Assembly (NCBI RefSeq): GCF_016834655.1
Contig: NZ_JAENHP010000033.1
Coordinates: 1 to 64,000 of the forward strand
Source of the DNA: Paractinoplanes ovalisporus
GTDB lineage: Bacteria > Actinomycetota > Actinomycetes > Mycobacteriales > Micromonosporaceae
Direction: 5' to 3'
DNA length: 64,000 nucleotides
Part shown: piece by piece, positions 17,169 to 25,614 of the stretch
Position numbering within the stretch: position 1 is the stretch's first letter
Layout of the letters: each line of letters begins with the position of its first letter
Program-made: the position numbers and the translations under genes
Notes under the pieces: model-generated
Seen by the model: the letters and a program-made list of their open reading frames with translations, nothing else
What the model was told of the DNA's origin: nothing
The model's database searches: none

Positions 17169-17570
17169 CTATGCAGAGGCTTCGCCTTCGTCCAGGTAGA
17201 GGCAGAACGGGTGGCCGGCCGGATCGAGCATCACCCGTACGGTGGCCTGGGGCTGAAAATCCGCCTCGGTGGCCCCCACACTCACGGCGTGGGCCACGGC
17301 TTCTTCGAGGTCGTCCACCTCGATCTCGAGGTGCATCGACATCTGCGGCTGCCCCGCTTGGGCCGGCCAGACCGGCCGCACATACTTCTCCTCGGTCTGG
17401 AACCCGAGGTTGTACCCCGCATTCTCCGACGGCGCCACGGCCCCGCCGAGCCCGTTGTCGGCCGGATAAAAAGTCCACCCCAGAAGCCGCGAATAAAAGC
17501 GTCCCAGCTCCATCCCGTCCGGCGCGTCGAGCGTCACACCCCACCACTGCTTACGCTTACGAAGCGCCAC
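17169..17570 (-). CDS. VOC family (glyoxalase-like) protein
   Basis: A 133-residue single-domain VOC protein: WWGVTLDAPDGMELGRFYSR at the N-terminus and HLEIEVDDLEEAVAHAVSVG, then MLDPAGHPFCLYLDE, at the C-terminus, matching the split beta-alpha-beta-beta-beta module of glyoxalase-like dioxygenase-fold proteins. GTG start. The family covers antibiotic-binding, glyoxalase and dioxygenase roles, so no substrate can be named. Convergent with the methyltransferase gene. Confidence 0.83.
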   Translation of the reverse strand: MALRKRKQWWGVTLDAPDGMELGRFYSRLLGWTFYPADNGLGGAVAPSENAGYNLGFQTEEKYVRPVWPAQAGQPQMSMHLEIEVDDLEEAVAHAVSVGATEADFQPQATVRVMLDPAGHPFCLYLDEGEASA

Positions 17571-17724
17571 TTTCCCGCCCCCGTTCCCGAAGCCTCCAGA
17601 TCATCCCCATTCAACCCACTTCCCCACCCGAAAGCGACCCCTTGGGCCGAGTTGTTCATCTCTCGCCACGCCAAGATCAAATGTCATGCGAAATATGAGG
17701 GCCGTGCGGCGCAAGATGTCTTCT

Positions 17725-17734
17725 GTGGACAGTC
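17725..17734 (+). promoter_or_regulatory. GTGGACAGTC decamer upstream of nuclease-like gene
   Basis: Exact match to the two decamers in the divergent promoter of the type VII-like locus (24881 and 24904), located about 98 bp before the PD-(D/E)XK gene. It might mark co-regulation; a single decamer may also be chance. Confidence 0.3.
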
Positions 17735-17831
17735 GGTTGAATTCTCGTGACCGATCGGCGCCCTCTTCGATCCGATCGCGAACCCGATAGCGGCGTAGCC
17801 TGCGTGCACGTTTCGTTACTAGGGGTGACTG

Positions 17832-19181
17832 ATGAGCGAAGACACCTGGCTCGCGGCACGACTTATTCCCACATCGGGCATCAACGGCGCCGAGGAACAG
17901 GAGCGACGAGCCACCTCGGCGCTTCTCGCGGTGATGTGCGCGGTGCGGGAATTCGGCCGGGCGTTGACCCAGCCGCTGGGTGCGCCGGCCGGAAATGTCC
18001 AGGCCTACATCGAAGTGCCGTTCAAGCTCGGTGACGGGAAAGCCTTCCCGGACGGGTTGATCCGGGTATCCCGCGGGCAGCGTGAATGGACCGCGCTCGT
18101 GGAGGTCAAGACGGGCGGCAACGAGCTCAGGACCGAACAGCTCGAGAACTATCTCGACATCGCTCGCGAGCAAGGATTCGACGCTCTCATCACCATCTCC
18201 AACCAGATTCCGCCGGTGCCTGGGCAGCATCCCACCGCTGTGGACAAGCGTCGGCTCAAGAAAGTGGCACTTCACCATCTGCCGTGGTCCGAGGTGCTCA
18301 CGACGGCGGTCATGCAGAAGGAGTACCGGGGCGTCGCGGATCCGGATCAGGCCTGGGTGCTGGGGGAGCTGATCCGATATCTGGAGCATCCGAAATCGGG
18401 AGCCCTCGAGTTCAGCGACATGGGTCCGAACTGGGTGACGCTGCGCGAGTCGGTCGGCGCCGGAACGCTTCGTGCGACCGACGCGGCGGCGGCCGACGTG
18501 GTCGGGCGATTTGACGCGCTGGTGCGGTTCGCCGGGCTGAAACTCGGACGGCGGCTCGGCACGGAAATCGTTCCGGCACTCAGCCGGCGCGAACTGGCGG
18601 AACCAGCCGTCCGGACGCAGGCGCTCGTGGCCCAACTGACCTCGAACGGCACCATGATGGCGGGTCTGCGGATCCCGGGAGCGGTCGGCGCCCTTTTCAT
18701 CACGGCCGATGTGCGGGCCGCCCGCATCACGTGCCACGTCGATGTCGATGCCCCACGGGAGGGGCGGCCGACCACACGGGTGAACTGGCTGGTACGGCAG
18801 CTCAAGCAGGCCCCCGAGAACGTGCGGCTGGAGTCGTTCGCCGCGTACTCGCGAGGTCCGGGCAACGCCGAGCTGCTGAAAGCCGTACGGGAAAATCCGG
18901 GACTTCTGATCGGTGACCCGTCGAAGGAGCTGAAAGCGTTCCGCGTGGCGGCCAACTCGACGGCGGGAACCAAACGCGGGACGGGACGCGGGGCCTTCAT
19001 CGACTCGGTTCTGACCGCCGTGGACGATTTCTACGAGCAGGTGCTGCAGAACCTCAAGCCGTGGATGCAAGCGCCGCCGCGACTTCGGTCGCCGGAGGAG
19101 GTGGTGGCGGAACCAGTGCCGCCGTCGCTGATTTCGACGGCCATCTCGTCGCAGGACGGGCCGGAGGCGGGCGCGCCGTAG
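17832..19181 (+). CDS. PD-(D/E)XK nuclease-fold protein, possible stress or defence function
   Basis: A 449-residue protein. Around residues 61-125 it shows a restriction-endonuclease-like core: a conserved Glu near 61, FPDG (Asp74), LVEVKTGG (Glu91-x-Lys93) and a following helix TEQLENYLDIAREQGFDALITISNQ. The rest (about 300 residues) is an unassigned alpha/beta region with TADVRAARITCHVDVDAPRE and basic patches. Relatives are often labelled stress response protein. GC at third positions is lower than in the housekeeping genes nearby, hinting at transfer. Stand-alone nuclease genes of this type are frequent in defence islands; no methylase accompanies it. Confidence 0.68.
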   Translation: MSEDTWLAARLIPTSGINGAEEQERRATSALLAVMCAVREFGRALTQPLGAPAGNVQAYIEVPFKLGDGKAFPDGLIRVSRGQREWTALVEVKTGGNELRTEQLENYLDIAREQGFDALITISNQIPPVPGQHPTAVDKRRLKKVALHHLPWSEVLTTAVMQKEYRGVADPDQAWVLGELIRYLEHPKSGALEFSDMGPNWVTLRESVGAGTLRATDAAAADVVGRFDALVRFAGLKLGRRLGTEIVPALSRRELAEPAVRTQALVAQLTSNGTMMAGLRIPGAVGALFITADVRAARITCHVDVDAPREGRPTTRVNWLVRQLKQAPENVRLESFAAYSRGPGNAELLKAVRENPGLLIGDPSKELKAFRVAANSTAGTKRGTGRGAFIDSVLTAVDDFYEQVLQNLKPWMQAPPRLRSPEEVVAEPVPPSLISTAISSQDGPEAGAP

Positions 19182-19208
19182 GCGGGGGCTTCGCTTACTG
19201 TCAGGAAT

Positions 19209-20354
19209 GTGATCAGTACCGAGGTGTTCGGGCTGCGGCGGGCCCGGGTGGCGACGTCGGCGGTTTTCGCGGCCCATGGGGCCGTGACGGGGACGTTCGC
19301 GGCCAGGGTGCCGTGGATTGCCGACCATGTGGGGGTCGGGCCCGGCGGGCTCGGGATCGCCCTGCTCATGCCGGGTGTCGGCGCGCTGCTGGCGATGCCG
19401 TTGTCGGGGCGGCTCGTGCACCGGCTCGATCTGCGGACGCTGGTGCGGGTGCTGATGCTGGCCTGGGTCGCCGCGCTCATGCTGCCGTCGCTGCCCGCCC
19501 AGCTGTGGCTGCTCTGCCTGGCGCTCGTCGTCTACGGCGCGGCCGCGGGGCTCGCCGACGTGGCCATGAACGCGCACGCCGTGCTGGTCGAGGAACGGTA
19601 CGGGCGGTCCGTCATGTCCGGCTTCCACGGCTGGTGGAGCGTCGGCGGGCTGGGCGGCTCGGCCGTCGCCGTCTTCGCCGCGCGGGCCGGACTGGGTGCG
19701 CCGGCGCACTTCGCGATCGCCGTCGGAGTGCTGGCCGTCGTCGTGCTGGTCGCCTCGCTCGGGATCATGCCGCACCGGCCCGCGCCCAACCTCGAGGAAC
19801 CGCCCGCGTTCGCCCTGCCCAGCAAGGCCGTGCTGCCGATCGGCCTGATCGGGCTGTGCGCGGTCTTCGCCGAGGGCGCGAGCCTCGACTGGGCCGCCGT
19901 CTATGTCCGTGACCTGCTGCACCACCCCGCCGCGACCGCCGCCGCCACCGTGTCGATCTTCTCGGTATGCATGGCCGTCGCGCGGTTCGGCGGGGACTGG
20001 GTCGTACGCAAACTCGGGCCGGTCACCACGGTCCGCATCAGCGGCGCCTTCGCGACGGCCGGCGCGCTCATGGTGGTGCTGCTCGATCAGGTCGCGCTCG
20101 TCATCACCGGGTTCGGGCTGCTCGGCATCGGTATCGCGGTGGTGGTGCCGCTCGTGTTCGCGGCCGCCGGGCGCAGCAGCGAACACCCGGGACGCAGCAT
20201 CGCCGGGGTGGCCGGAATCGCGTACGGAAGCGGTCTGATCGCCCCCGGAATCATCGGCGGAATCGCCCACCTGTCGTCGCTGACGGTATCGTTCGCCGTC
20301 ATTGTCGGGCTGATGGTCATCATGACGCTCAGCGCTTCGGTGCTACGCCGCTAA
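19209..20354 (+). CDS. MFS transporter
   Basis: A 381-residue major facilitator with about 12 membrane spans. RVPWIADHVGVGPGGLGIAL, SGRLVHRLDLRTLVRV (motif A-like) and the central VMSGFHGWWSVGGLGGSAVA segment are typical of the YbjJ/fucose-permease-like branch. GTG start (ATG two bases earlier is immediately followed by a stop). Probably a small-molecule exporter or sugar permease; not in an evident operon, though its 3' end overlaps the convergent kinase gene by 4 bp. Confidence 0.85.
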   Translation: MISTEVFGLRRARVATSAVFAAHGAVTGTFAARVPWIADHVGVGPGGLGIALLMPGVGALLAMPLSGRLVHRLDLRTLVRVLMLAWVAALMLPSLPAQLWLLCLALVVYGAAAGLADVAMNAHAVLVEERYGRSVMSGFHGWWSVGGLGGSAVAVFAARAGLGAPAHFAIAVGVLAVVVLVASLGIMPHRPAPNLEEPPAFALPSKAVLPIGLIGLCAVFAEGASLDWAAVYVRDLLHHPAATAAATVSIFSVCMAVARFGGDWVVRKLGPVTTVRISGAFATAGALMVVLLDQVALVITGFGLLGIGIAVVVPLVFAAAGRSSEHPGRSIAGVAGIAYGSGLIAPGIIGGIAHLSSLTVSFAVIVGLMVIMTLSASVLRR

Positions 20355-21241
20355 TCGAGCAGTGGCTCCAGCATGCGGGCCACGTCGAGCGCACGGGAAC
20401 GGGCCTGCCCCGAAGCCTCGACCGTCCACAATTCGGAGAGCACACCCATGACGAAGCCCCAAGCGACGACCCTTTCCCTTTCCTCGTACGCGGTGAGCAT
20501 GTCGATGCGTTCCGGCACCCGCGCGAGCAGTTCCGGGTCGCGTCGTTCCGGTTCCGGGTTGTAGAGCATCGCCCCACCGTCGTATCCCGGGTCGCCCACC
20601 CATCCGTGCGGGTCGATCGCCACCCAGTCCCCGTCGTGACCGCGCAACACATTGCCGTGGTGCAGATCCCCGTGCAGAACCGTTTCGCGCGGCGCGCTGT
20701 CACACAGATCGTCGAAGAGTTCGGCCGCCCGGTCCACCATCCGCCGCGGAATGGGCCCCTCGACGTAACGCTCGAAACCCCCGCGGAGCTTGCGCAGGTG
20801 CGGCAGGTTGCGGTTCTCCGCCCGTACGCGGTGAAGGCGGTGACCCACGTCGACCAAAGCGGCCTCGTCGGCGACCGTCAACGGTGTTCCCGGGTCGGCG
20901 CGCTCGATGAGAAGGGCACCCTTCGCGGCGTTCTCGGCCAGAAGCCGTACGGCGCCGTCACCGTCGAAAACCCGCAGCGCTTCCGCTTCGCTGTCGAGGT
21001 GCCCATCCGGTACGCCGAGCTTCAGAACCGCTTTCGTGCCGTCGTCCCGAACCGCCGCCGCGACCCAGTGGAACGTCATCGGAAAGGGCTCCAGAACCCG
21101 TACGCCCCAATCGGCTGCCACCTCGCCGACCAGCGTGGGCAGGTCGGAAAGCCACCGCTGCCCGTCCGCCCCCCAGTTCTCGACGATGTTGCGCGTCAAT
21201 GTCCCGGTCGCGGCGAAAGGAGGGCGGAAGGCAGCTGTCAC
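20351..21241 (-). CDS. APH(6)/hydroxyurea-type antibiotic kinase family protein
   Basis: A 296-residue phosphotransferase. Signature: MTFHWVAAAVRDDGTKAVLK (N-lobe lysine), VLHGDLHHGNVLR (catalytic loop HGDxHxxN), AIDPHGWVGDPGYDGGAMLY (metal-binding DPxGWxGDxxYD). This is the aminoglycoside/hydroxyurea resistance kinase family (PF04655), which includes streptomycin 6-phosphotransferases APH(6). In soil actinobacteria such genes usually protect against self-made or environmental antibiotics, but many are uncharacterised. GTG start at 21241. Substrate not established. Confidence 0.83.
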   Translation of the reverse strand: MTAAFRPPFAATGTLTRNIVENWGADGQRWLSDLPTLVGEVAADWGVRVLEPFPMTFHWVAAAVRDDGTKAVLKLGVPDGHLDSEAEALRVFDGDGAVRLLAENAAKGALLIERADPGTPLTVADEAALVDVGHRLHRVRAENRNLPHLRKLRGGFERYVEGPIPRRMVDRAAELFDDLCDSAPRETVLHGDLHHGNVLRGHDGDWVAIDPHGWVGDPGYDGGAMLYNPEPERRDPELLARVPERIDMLTAYEERERVVAWGFVMGVLSELWTVEASGQARSRALDVARMLEPLLD

Positions 21242-21273
21242 GCGTCGAACGTAGCGCCCTCCCACAAGATCGT

Positions 21274-22860
21274 TCACGGCTCCGCAAACGCCTCGGCGCT
21301 GTTCGGCGTGTTCCAGTCCGAGACCGGGGCGAATCCCAGCATCCGGCCGTTCACGTCCAGCCAGCCCACGCCGATCACATGCAGCTTCCCCGGCGCGACG
21401 GAGAATTGCGCCTTCATGGCGGTCTCGACCATGGGTAGTTCGAAGGCGAGGCCGTTCTCGTCCGGCCTTGACGAGCTGAATGTCCCGCCCGGCTCCACGA
21501 ATGTGCCGTTCCAGGCGACAGCGGTGTCGCCGAGATTGCAGCAGTCGCTGGACCCGAGGCTGTACAGCGATTTCTCGCCGGCCGCCTCGGGAATCCGATA
21601 CACCGCGGCCAGCTTGGACTGCGGCTCCGGTTCCTTGTCCAGAACCAGCACTACATTGTCGTACGCGTTGCGGACGTCGAGCCGGGCGCCGGTCCGGTTG
21701 GTCAGCGAGGGGCGGAGATAGATCCGGACCCATGGGTTGTCGGCGTCGACGTTGACGGACGAGTAGTAGTGCTCGACCTTCACCGTCACCGGCCCGGCGG
21801 CCCACGCCCGCAGCGACTGCTCGCGGCTGTGCGTGGCGGGCGGCCGGCTGGTCGGCGGGGCCTGGGTCGCCTGCGAATCGCGCGACCCCCGGACGATCAG
21901 CGGAACGGCCATGGCGATGCCGAGAGCCACCAGCGCGAGCAGCATCCCGGTGGCCCGCCGGGCGGAGATCGGGGCGGCCGGATCGCGTACGACCGGAGCC
22001 GGTGCGGCCCGCCTCGCGTTCCGGATCGCCTCGTACCACTGGTCGGCGGTCGGCCTCGGACGCCGGGGACCCACCCCGGCCGCGAGGAGCCGTTCCAACT
22101 GGGGCAGCCGCGGCGCGTCGTCCGGCAGCAGCACCTTGCCGCGGGCCTGGTCGACGGAGACGGTGGCGCCGTAGAACACGCGGTAGTAGAAGACGGCCAG
22201 CGCGTACCGGTCACTGTCGACGTCCGGCAGGTCACCCGGCGCCAGCAGCGGGTCACGCCAGTTGTCGTTGCGTGCGGTCACCGCGTGCGGGTTGGGGCGG
22301 CCGGCCGGGCGGGCGTTGTCGCAGTCGATGAGATAGATCCGCGGCGGTCCCCACACCGTCCACAGCACGTTCTTCTCGCTGATGTCGCCATAGACCATGT
22401 CGTGGTCGTCGAGAAACGCGAGCAGGGCGGCCAGGTCGCGCACCAGCCGCAGCCGCCGCGGGCGGTTGGGCAGGGTCAGGCCGAGCCGCTCGGCCGCCGT
22501 GGCGTGGACCAGGTGCTGCAGTTCGACGGTGTGCCGCTTGCCCAGCATGTCGGCCCAGAACTCGTCCGGCGCGGGCGACATGAGAAAACCGGTCGTACGC
22601 CGGAAGGTGTGGACCCGCCGCAGGGGCCAGGCGCAACGGGCGTCGAGCCAGTCGCGGGCGTCGTCCGGCAGCGCCCGCCGCCAGGCGATCAGCTCGTCCA
22701 GGTTGGACGAGTCGTCGATCGGTTCGAGGTATTCCTTGTAGTAGGTCGATCCGTCGACGACCCGGACGGTGCCCTTGCCGCCGGGGCTGCCGACCTGCGG
22801 GCCGGGCGGGGGGAGGTGCCTGCGGTCGAGTGGTTCGTCCGGTCCGGTCCAGTCGGTCAC
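21274..22860 (-). CDS. membrane-anchored protein kinase of TerY-P-type triad
   Basis: A 528-residue protein. Residues about 28-285 form a eukaryotic-like kinase domain: Lys42 in YYKEYL, catalytic loop VYGDISEKNVL (Asp159, Asn164), and IDCDNA replacing DFG (Asp179). Residues 305-323 are one transmembrane helix (GMLLALVALGIAMAVPLIV) followed by a Ser/Pro linker and an extracytoplasmic beta-rich domain with an adjacent Cys pair (SSDCCNLGD), a likely sensor. Start GTG overlaps the phosphatase stop by 4 bp, so it is translated after the phosphatase. In the described ter-linked triads the kinase works with the VWA and PP2C proteins; here it faces a type VII-like operon. Confidence 0.82.
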   Translation of the reverse strand: MTDWTGPDEPLDRRHLPPPGPQVGSPGGKGTVRVVDGSTYYKEYLEPIDDSSNLDELIAWRRALPDDARDWLDARCAWPLRRVHTFRRTTGFLMSPAPDEFWADMLGKRHTVELQHLVHATAAERLGLTLPNRPRRLRLVRDLAALLAFLDDHDMVYGDISEKNVLWTVWGPPRIYLIDCDNARPAGRPNPHAVTARNDNWRDPLLAPGDLPDVDSDRYALAVFYYRVFYGATVSVDQARGKVLLPDDAPRLPQLERLLAAGVGPRRPRPTADQWYEAIRNARRAAPAPVVRDPAAPISARRATGMLLALVALGIAMAVPLIVRGSRDSQATQAPPTSRPPATHSREQSLRAWAAGPVTVKVEHYYSSVNVDADNPWVRIYLRPSLTNRTGARLDVRNAYDNVVLVLDKEPEPQSKLAAVYRIPEAAGEKSLYSLGSSDCCNLGDTAVAWNGTFVEPGGTFSSSRPDENGLAFELPMVETAMKAQFSVAPGKLHVIGVGWLDVNGRMLGFAPVSDWNTPNSAEAFAEP

Positions 22861-23807
22861 CAGTCGACCGCCGTGGGCTTGAACCACACGCCCACCGCCG
22901 TACGGTCGTCGCTTTCGCCACGGCGCTGGAAAGAGACGTCGTGCAGGAAGCCGGCGACCGTGGGCACGCCGGCCCAGCATCGGGTCAGGTGGGCCGACAC
23001 CTCGGCTGACGCCATCGCCCCGGACAGGCCGTCGGTCACCACCACCAGGGCCGACCCCGGCCGTAGCCTGCCGCTGAACTTCCGGACGGCGTTCTCGGAG
23101 CCGGGCAGCGAATCGGTGCGATCGTAGGGACCGTCGGGGTCGCTGCCATTCGGTTCGAAACCGCCCTCCGTGAGGCGGTAGATCCGGCCGTCGCCGACCT
23201 GGAGACCGGTGAAGGAGCCGTCGGAACAGACCCACGCCATAGCCAACGTGGTGGCGAGCGACTGTTCGTCCCAGCCGCCGCGCACGAAGCTGCCGGCTCT
23301 CGCCGACATTGCCGCACTGACCCCGCGGCACAGGTCGGCCGCGTCCATGCCCCGGTTGTTGTCCACCGCCTCCATGCCCAGCCGGCAGGCCTCGACCGCG
23401 GCGATCCGGGCGCCGACCGCCGAGTACCGAGCGCTGGAACTGCCGACCCCGTCGGCGACCGTGACCACCACACAGTCCTGGGCCCGGCCCAGGGCGTAGC
23501 TGTCCTCCCGGGTGCCGCCGTGGCTGGCGTGCTTGCGCCCGCAGACCGAGGCGGCGCGTACGGTGAGCGGGCCGTGGGTGCCGCCGTCGGCGCTGATCTG
23601 CGACTGGGTCGTCCACGACGTCACGCTCAGGGATGCGTCCTCGCGGGCCGGGGTGATGGGCTCTCCCAGGACGACCGGCAGCGGGCGCCCGAACTCGCTC
23701 ACCGGGCCGGGGGCCGCTCGTTGACCGCCCTCGTGGGCCTGCGTGCCGGTCACGCCCGGGCCGTCCGGGTCGCCCAGGCCCAGCCGGTGGAGCGAACGCC
23801 GGATCAT
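22857..23807 (-). CDS. PP2C family protein serine/threonine phosphatase
   Basis: A 316-residue phosphatase. Metal-binding motifs appear in order: TREDSYALGRAQ (Asp), VVTVADGVGSSSA (DG), GLQVGDGRIYRL, ALVVVTDGLSGAM and ESDDRTAVGVWF (DD). The first about 70 residues, Gly/Pro-rich, are probably disordered. ATG at 23807 follows GCGGAGG; a GTG at 23828 is a less likely alternative. Middle gene of the VWA-phosphatase-kinase cluster, 28 bp after the VWA gene and overlapping the kinase gene. It should dephosphorylate what the kinase phosphorylates. Confidence 0.85.
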   Translation of the reverse strand: MIRRSLHRLGLGDPDGPGVTGTQAHEGGQRAAPGPVSEFGRPLPVVLGEPITPAREDASLSVTSWTTQSQISADGGTHGPLTVRAASVCGRKHASHGGTREDSYALGRAQDCVVVTVADGVGSSSARYSAVGARIAAVEACRLGMEAVDNNRGMDAADLCRGVSAAMSARAGSFVRGGWDEQSLATTLAMAWVCSDGSFTGLQVGDGRIYRLTEGGFEPNGSDPDGPYDRTDSLPGSENAVRKFSGRLRPGSALVVVTDGLSGAMASAEVSAHLTRCWAGVPTVAGFLHDVSFQRRGESDDRTAVGVWFKPTAVDW

Positions 23808-23835
23808 CCCCGCCTCCGCGAATGACACGACGAGT

Positions 23836-24858
23836 TCATCGCGGGATCCGCACCTCTCGCCAGCCCGTCGGCTCCGACCGGGTGAAGTCCTGCCATCCCT
23901 CCGGCGCCGAGGACGGTCTTTCGAAGATGTCATCGCTGTCGGGCCGGCCGGCCGCCACCGACGTGGTCAGCGAGTTGAGCACGAAATCCATGAAGGTGTC
24001 GAACTTGGCTGCCGGCGTGCCCTCCGATGGCAGGAAGGCACCATCAAGGCCGACCTCCTGGATGGTGGCGGCCGTAACCTCGCCGAACCCGAAGGCCAGC
24101 ATGTGCGGCGCGCCGTGGAAGGCGACCCGGTCGGTGAGTCGCTGCAGCGGTCGTCGCCAGTCGTTGCGCCGGTTGTGCTGACCGTCGCTGAGGAAGAAGA
24201 CCACCGGTCGGTACGGGCGCCGTCCCTCCAGATAGAGCTGGTAGAGGTCGGCTGCGATGGTGTGGCGGAGCAGTTCGAAGGCGGGAGCGTAGTCGGTGCC
24301 GTCGCCCTCGGCGCGAAGGCTCGGAAGGGTGATCCGGGTGATGTCGGTCAGAGGGGTGTGCACGGCCGCCGTCTCGTCGAAGACGACCACGGACAGGTGG
24401 CACACCTCGGACCAGCTGGGTTCCCGCAGCATCTTTTCGCGCAGCTGGAGCATTTCCTGATTGACCTGGGCGATCGACGTCCCGGACATCGACGCCGAGA
24501 TGTCCACGGCCAGATAGCAGGGCAGCACCCGATAGGCCGACTGGGGGAGCGGCGTGGCCGGCTTCGCCCGGGAACGGAGATACGCCACCAGTTGGGACCG
24601 GCCGAGTAACCCCGAAGCGGAGGACTCCCGCGTCTCCACGAGAAGGCGCGCGCCGGAAGGGACCCGTCCGTGGCCGAAGGAACGACCCTGATCGAGAATG
24701 GAGCCGTCCTCCTTCCGGATGGTCACATCGTGGTCCGGCGGCAGTTCCAACACCCTGCTGATCTTTTTCCGGAGTCTCCAGACAGCGATGTTGTCGGCCA
24801 GAGAAACGCGGGCGAATCTGCCTTCCGGGCCGAGGACGAGCACGTGAATCTGAGCCAT
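23836..24858 (-). CDS. TerY-like VWA protein with N-terminal ubiquitin-like (YukD-like) domain
   Basis: A 340-residue protein. Residues 1-78 read as a beta-grasp ubiquitin-like fold (MAQIHVLVLGPEGRFARVSL, DNIAVWRLRKKISRVLELPP, ILDQGRSFGHGRVPSGARLL), the type seen in YukD and at the N-terminus of EccD in type VII secretion. Residues about 110-300 are a TerY-class von Willebrand A domain with MIDAS DISASMS (Asp119, Ser121, Ser123), a threonine in EGDGTDYAP and FLSDGQHN. First gene of the leftward operon. The domain join of a secretion-type ubiquitin-like fold with TerY is inferred from pattern; it ties this triad to the divergent WXG100/EccC operon. Confidence 0.8.
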   Translation of the reverse strand: MAQIHVLVLGPEGRFARVSLADNIAVWRLRKKISRVLELPPDHDVTIRKEDGSILDQGRSFGHGRVPSGARLLVETRESSASGLLGRSQLVAYLRSRAKPATPLPQSAYRVLPCYLAVDISASMSGTSIAQVNQEMLQLREKMLREPSWSEVCHLSVVVFDETAAVHTPLTDITRITLPSLRAEGDGTDYAPAFELLRHTIAADLYQLYLEGRRPYRPVVFFLSDGQHNRRNDWRRPLQRLTDRVAFHGAPHMLAFGFGEVTAATIQEVGLDGAFLPSEGTPAAKFDTFMDFVLNSLTTSVAAGRPDSDDIFERPSSAPEGWQDFTRSEPTGWREVRIPR

Positions 24859-24880
24859 GGCGCCTTCTTGATCGGCCGTT

Positions 24881-24913
24881 GTGGACAGTCTTTCCGGGTA
24901 GCGGTGGACAGTC
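24881..24913. promoter_or_regulatory. paired GTGGACAGTC direct repeats in divergent promoter
   Basis: The exact decamer occurs at 24881-24890 and 24904-24913, centre spacing 23 bp (about two helical turns), in the 165 bp gap between the divergent VWA and WXG100 operons. It is a good candidate binding site for a shared activator or repressor. Confidence 0.5.
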
Positions 24914-25023
24914 GAACTATGGCCGGTCCGAGGGCGAAAGAGAAGTCTTCTGAATTTCGCATTGTTTTGCTAACGTCCCAGCTCAGGCGGCAGCTGTGGC
25001 GCGCCGTATCCGAAAGGATCCTC

Positions 25024-25311
25024 ATGTCTGAGTATTCTGTTTCGCCCGAGGCCATCCGGGGCGTCGCGGCCCAGGTCTCGGCCGGCGCTTCCGAGATCGA
25101 TTCCCAGCGTGCGGTGCTGCTCGGCCAGATCCAGGGCCTCGGTGACACCTGGCAGGGAGCCGCTTCGTCGGCACTTCAGTCGCTGTACGCACAATGGGAC
25201 GCCAACGTCCGTTCCCTGCACGACACGCTGGCTCAGATCGGCCAGACCATGCAGGCCGCCGCAGCCAGTTACGAGGGCACCGAATCGGCCGTTCAGCGTT
25301 CGCTCGGATGA
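25024..25311 (+). CDS. WXG100 family type VII secretion protein (EsxA/B-like)
   Basis: A 95-residue helical hairpin protein. The WxG turn is WQG at residues 43-45, flanked by two helices, and the C-terminus has a YxxxE signal (Tyr83-Glu87, YEGTE) used for type VII export. Length is that expected for the family. Its TGA overlaps the next ATG (ATGA), so it is translationally coupled to the second small protein, with which it likely dimerises. Confidence 0.92.
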   Translation: MSEYSVSPEAIRGVAAQVSAGASEIDSQRAVLLGQIQGLGDTWQGAASSALQSLYAQWDANVRSLHDTLAQIGQTMQAAAASYEGTESAVQRSLG

Positions 25312-25607
25312 GCGATTTCTCGGTCGATCCAGCCGCCCTGCAGAATGCATCCACGGCGTTTTCCCGAGCGGGTTCGGAAGTGGCTCATCAGGTGGCCGCG
25401 CTCTCCCTCGGCGCCCGTTCTCCGGAATCGCCGGAAGTCAGTGGGGGCGCCGAACACGCACAGTCCTATGGCGACACCCTGAATTCGGCCGTCGACGTTC
25501 TGAAACAGCTCGAGGCCGCTCTCGAGGGCCTGTCGACGCGGCTCTCCGTCGCCGGGCGCCTCTATGCCGAGACGGAGTCCGCGAGCACGGTACGACTGGA
25601 ATCGTAG
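25308..25607 (+). CDS. WXG100-like ESX partner protein
   Basis: A 99-residue helical protein (MSDFSVDPAALQNASTAFSR) of the actinobacterial type VII-target class (DUF2580-like). It lacks a WxG turn; a Ser/Pro/Gly loop (RSPESPEVSGGAEH, about residues 37-50) occupies the hairpin. The C-terminus again carries YxxxE (Tyr86-Glu90, YAETE). Coupled by a 4 bp overlap to the upstream WXG100 gene, it is the natural heterodimer partner. Confidence 0.85.
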   Translation: MSDFSVDPAALQNASTAFSRAGSEVAHQVAALSLGARSPESPEVSGGAEHAQSYGDTLNSAVDVLKQLEAALEGLSTRLSVAGRLYAETESASTVRLES

Positions 25608-25614
25608 GAACCGC

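Noticed and set aside
17601-20270. 889-codon minus-strand frame over the nuclease-like and MFS genes
   Set aside because: Shadow: His/Arg/Gln-rich product, no known motif, and two real genes on the other strand.
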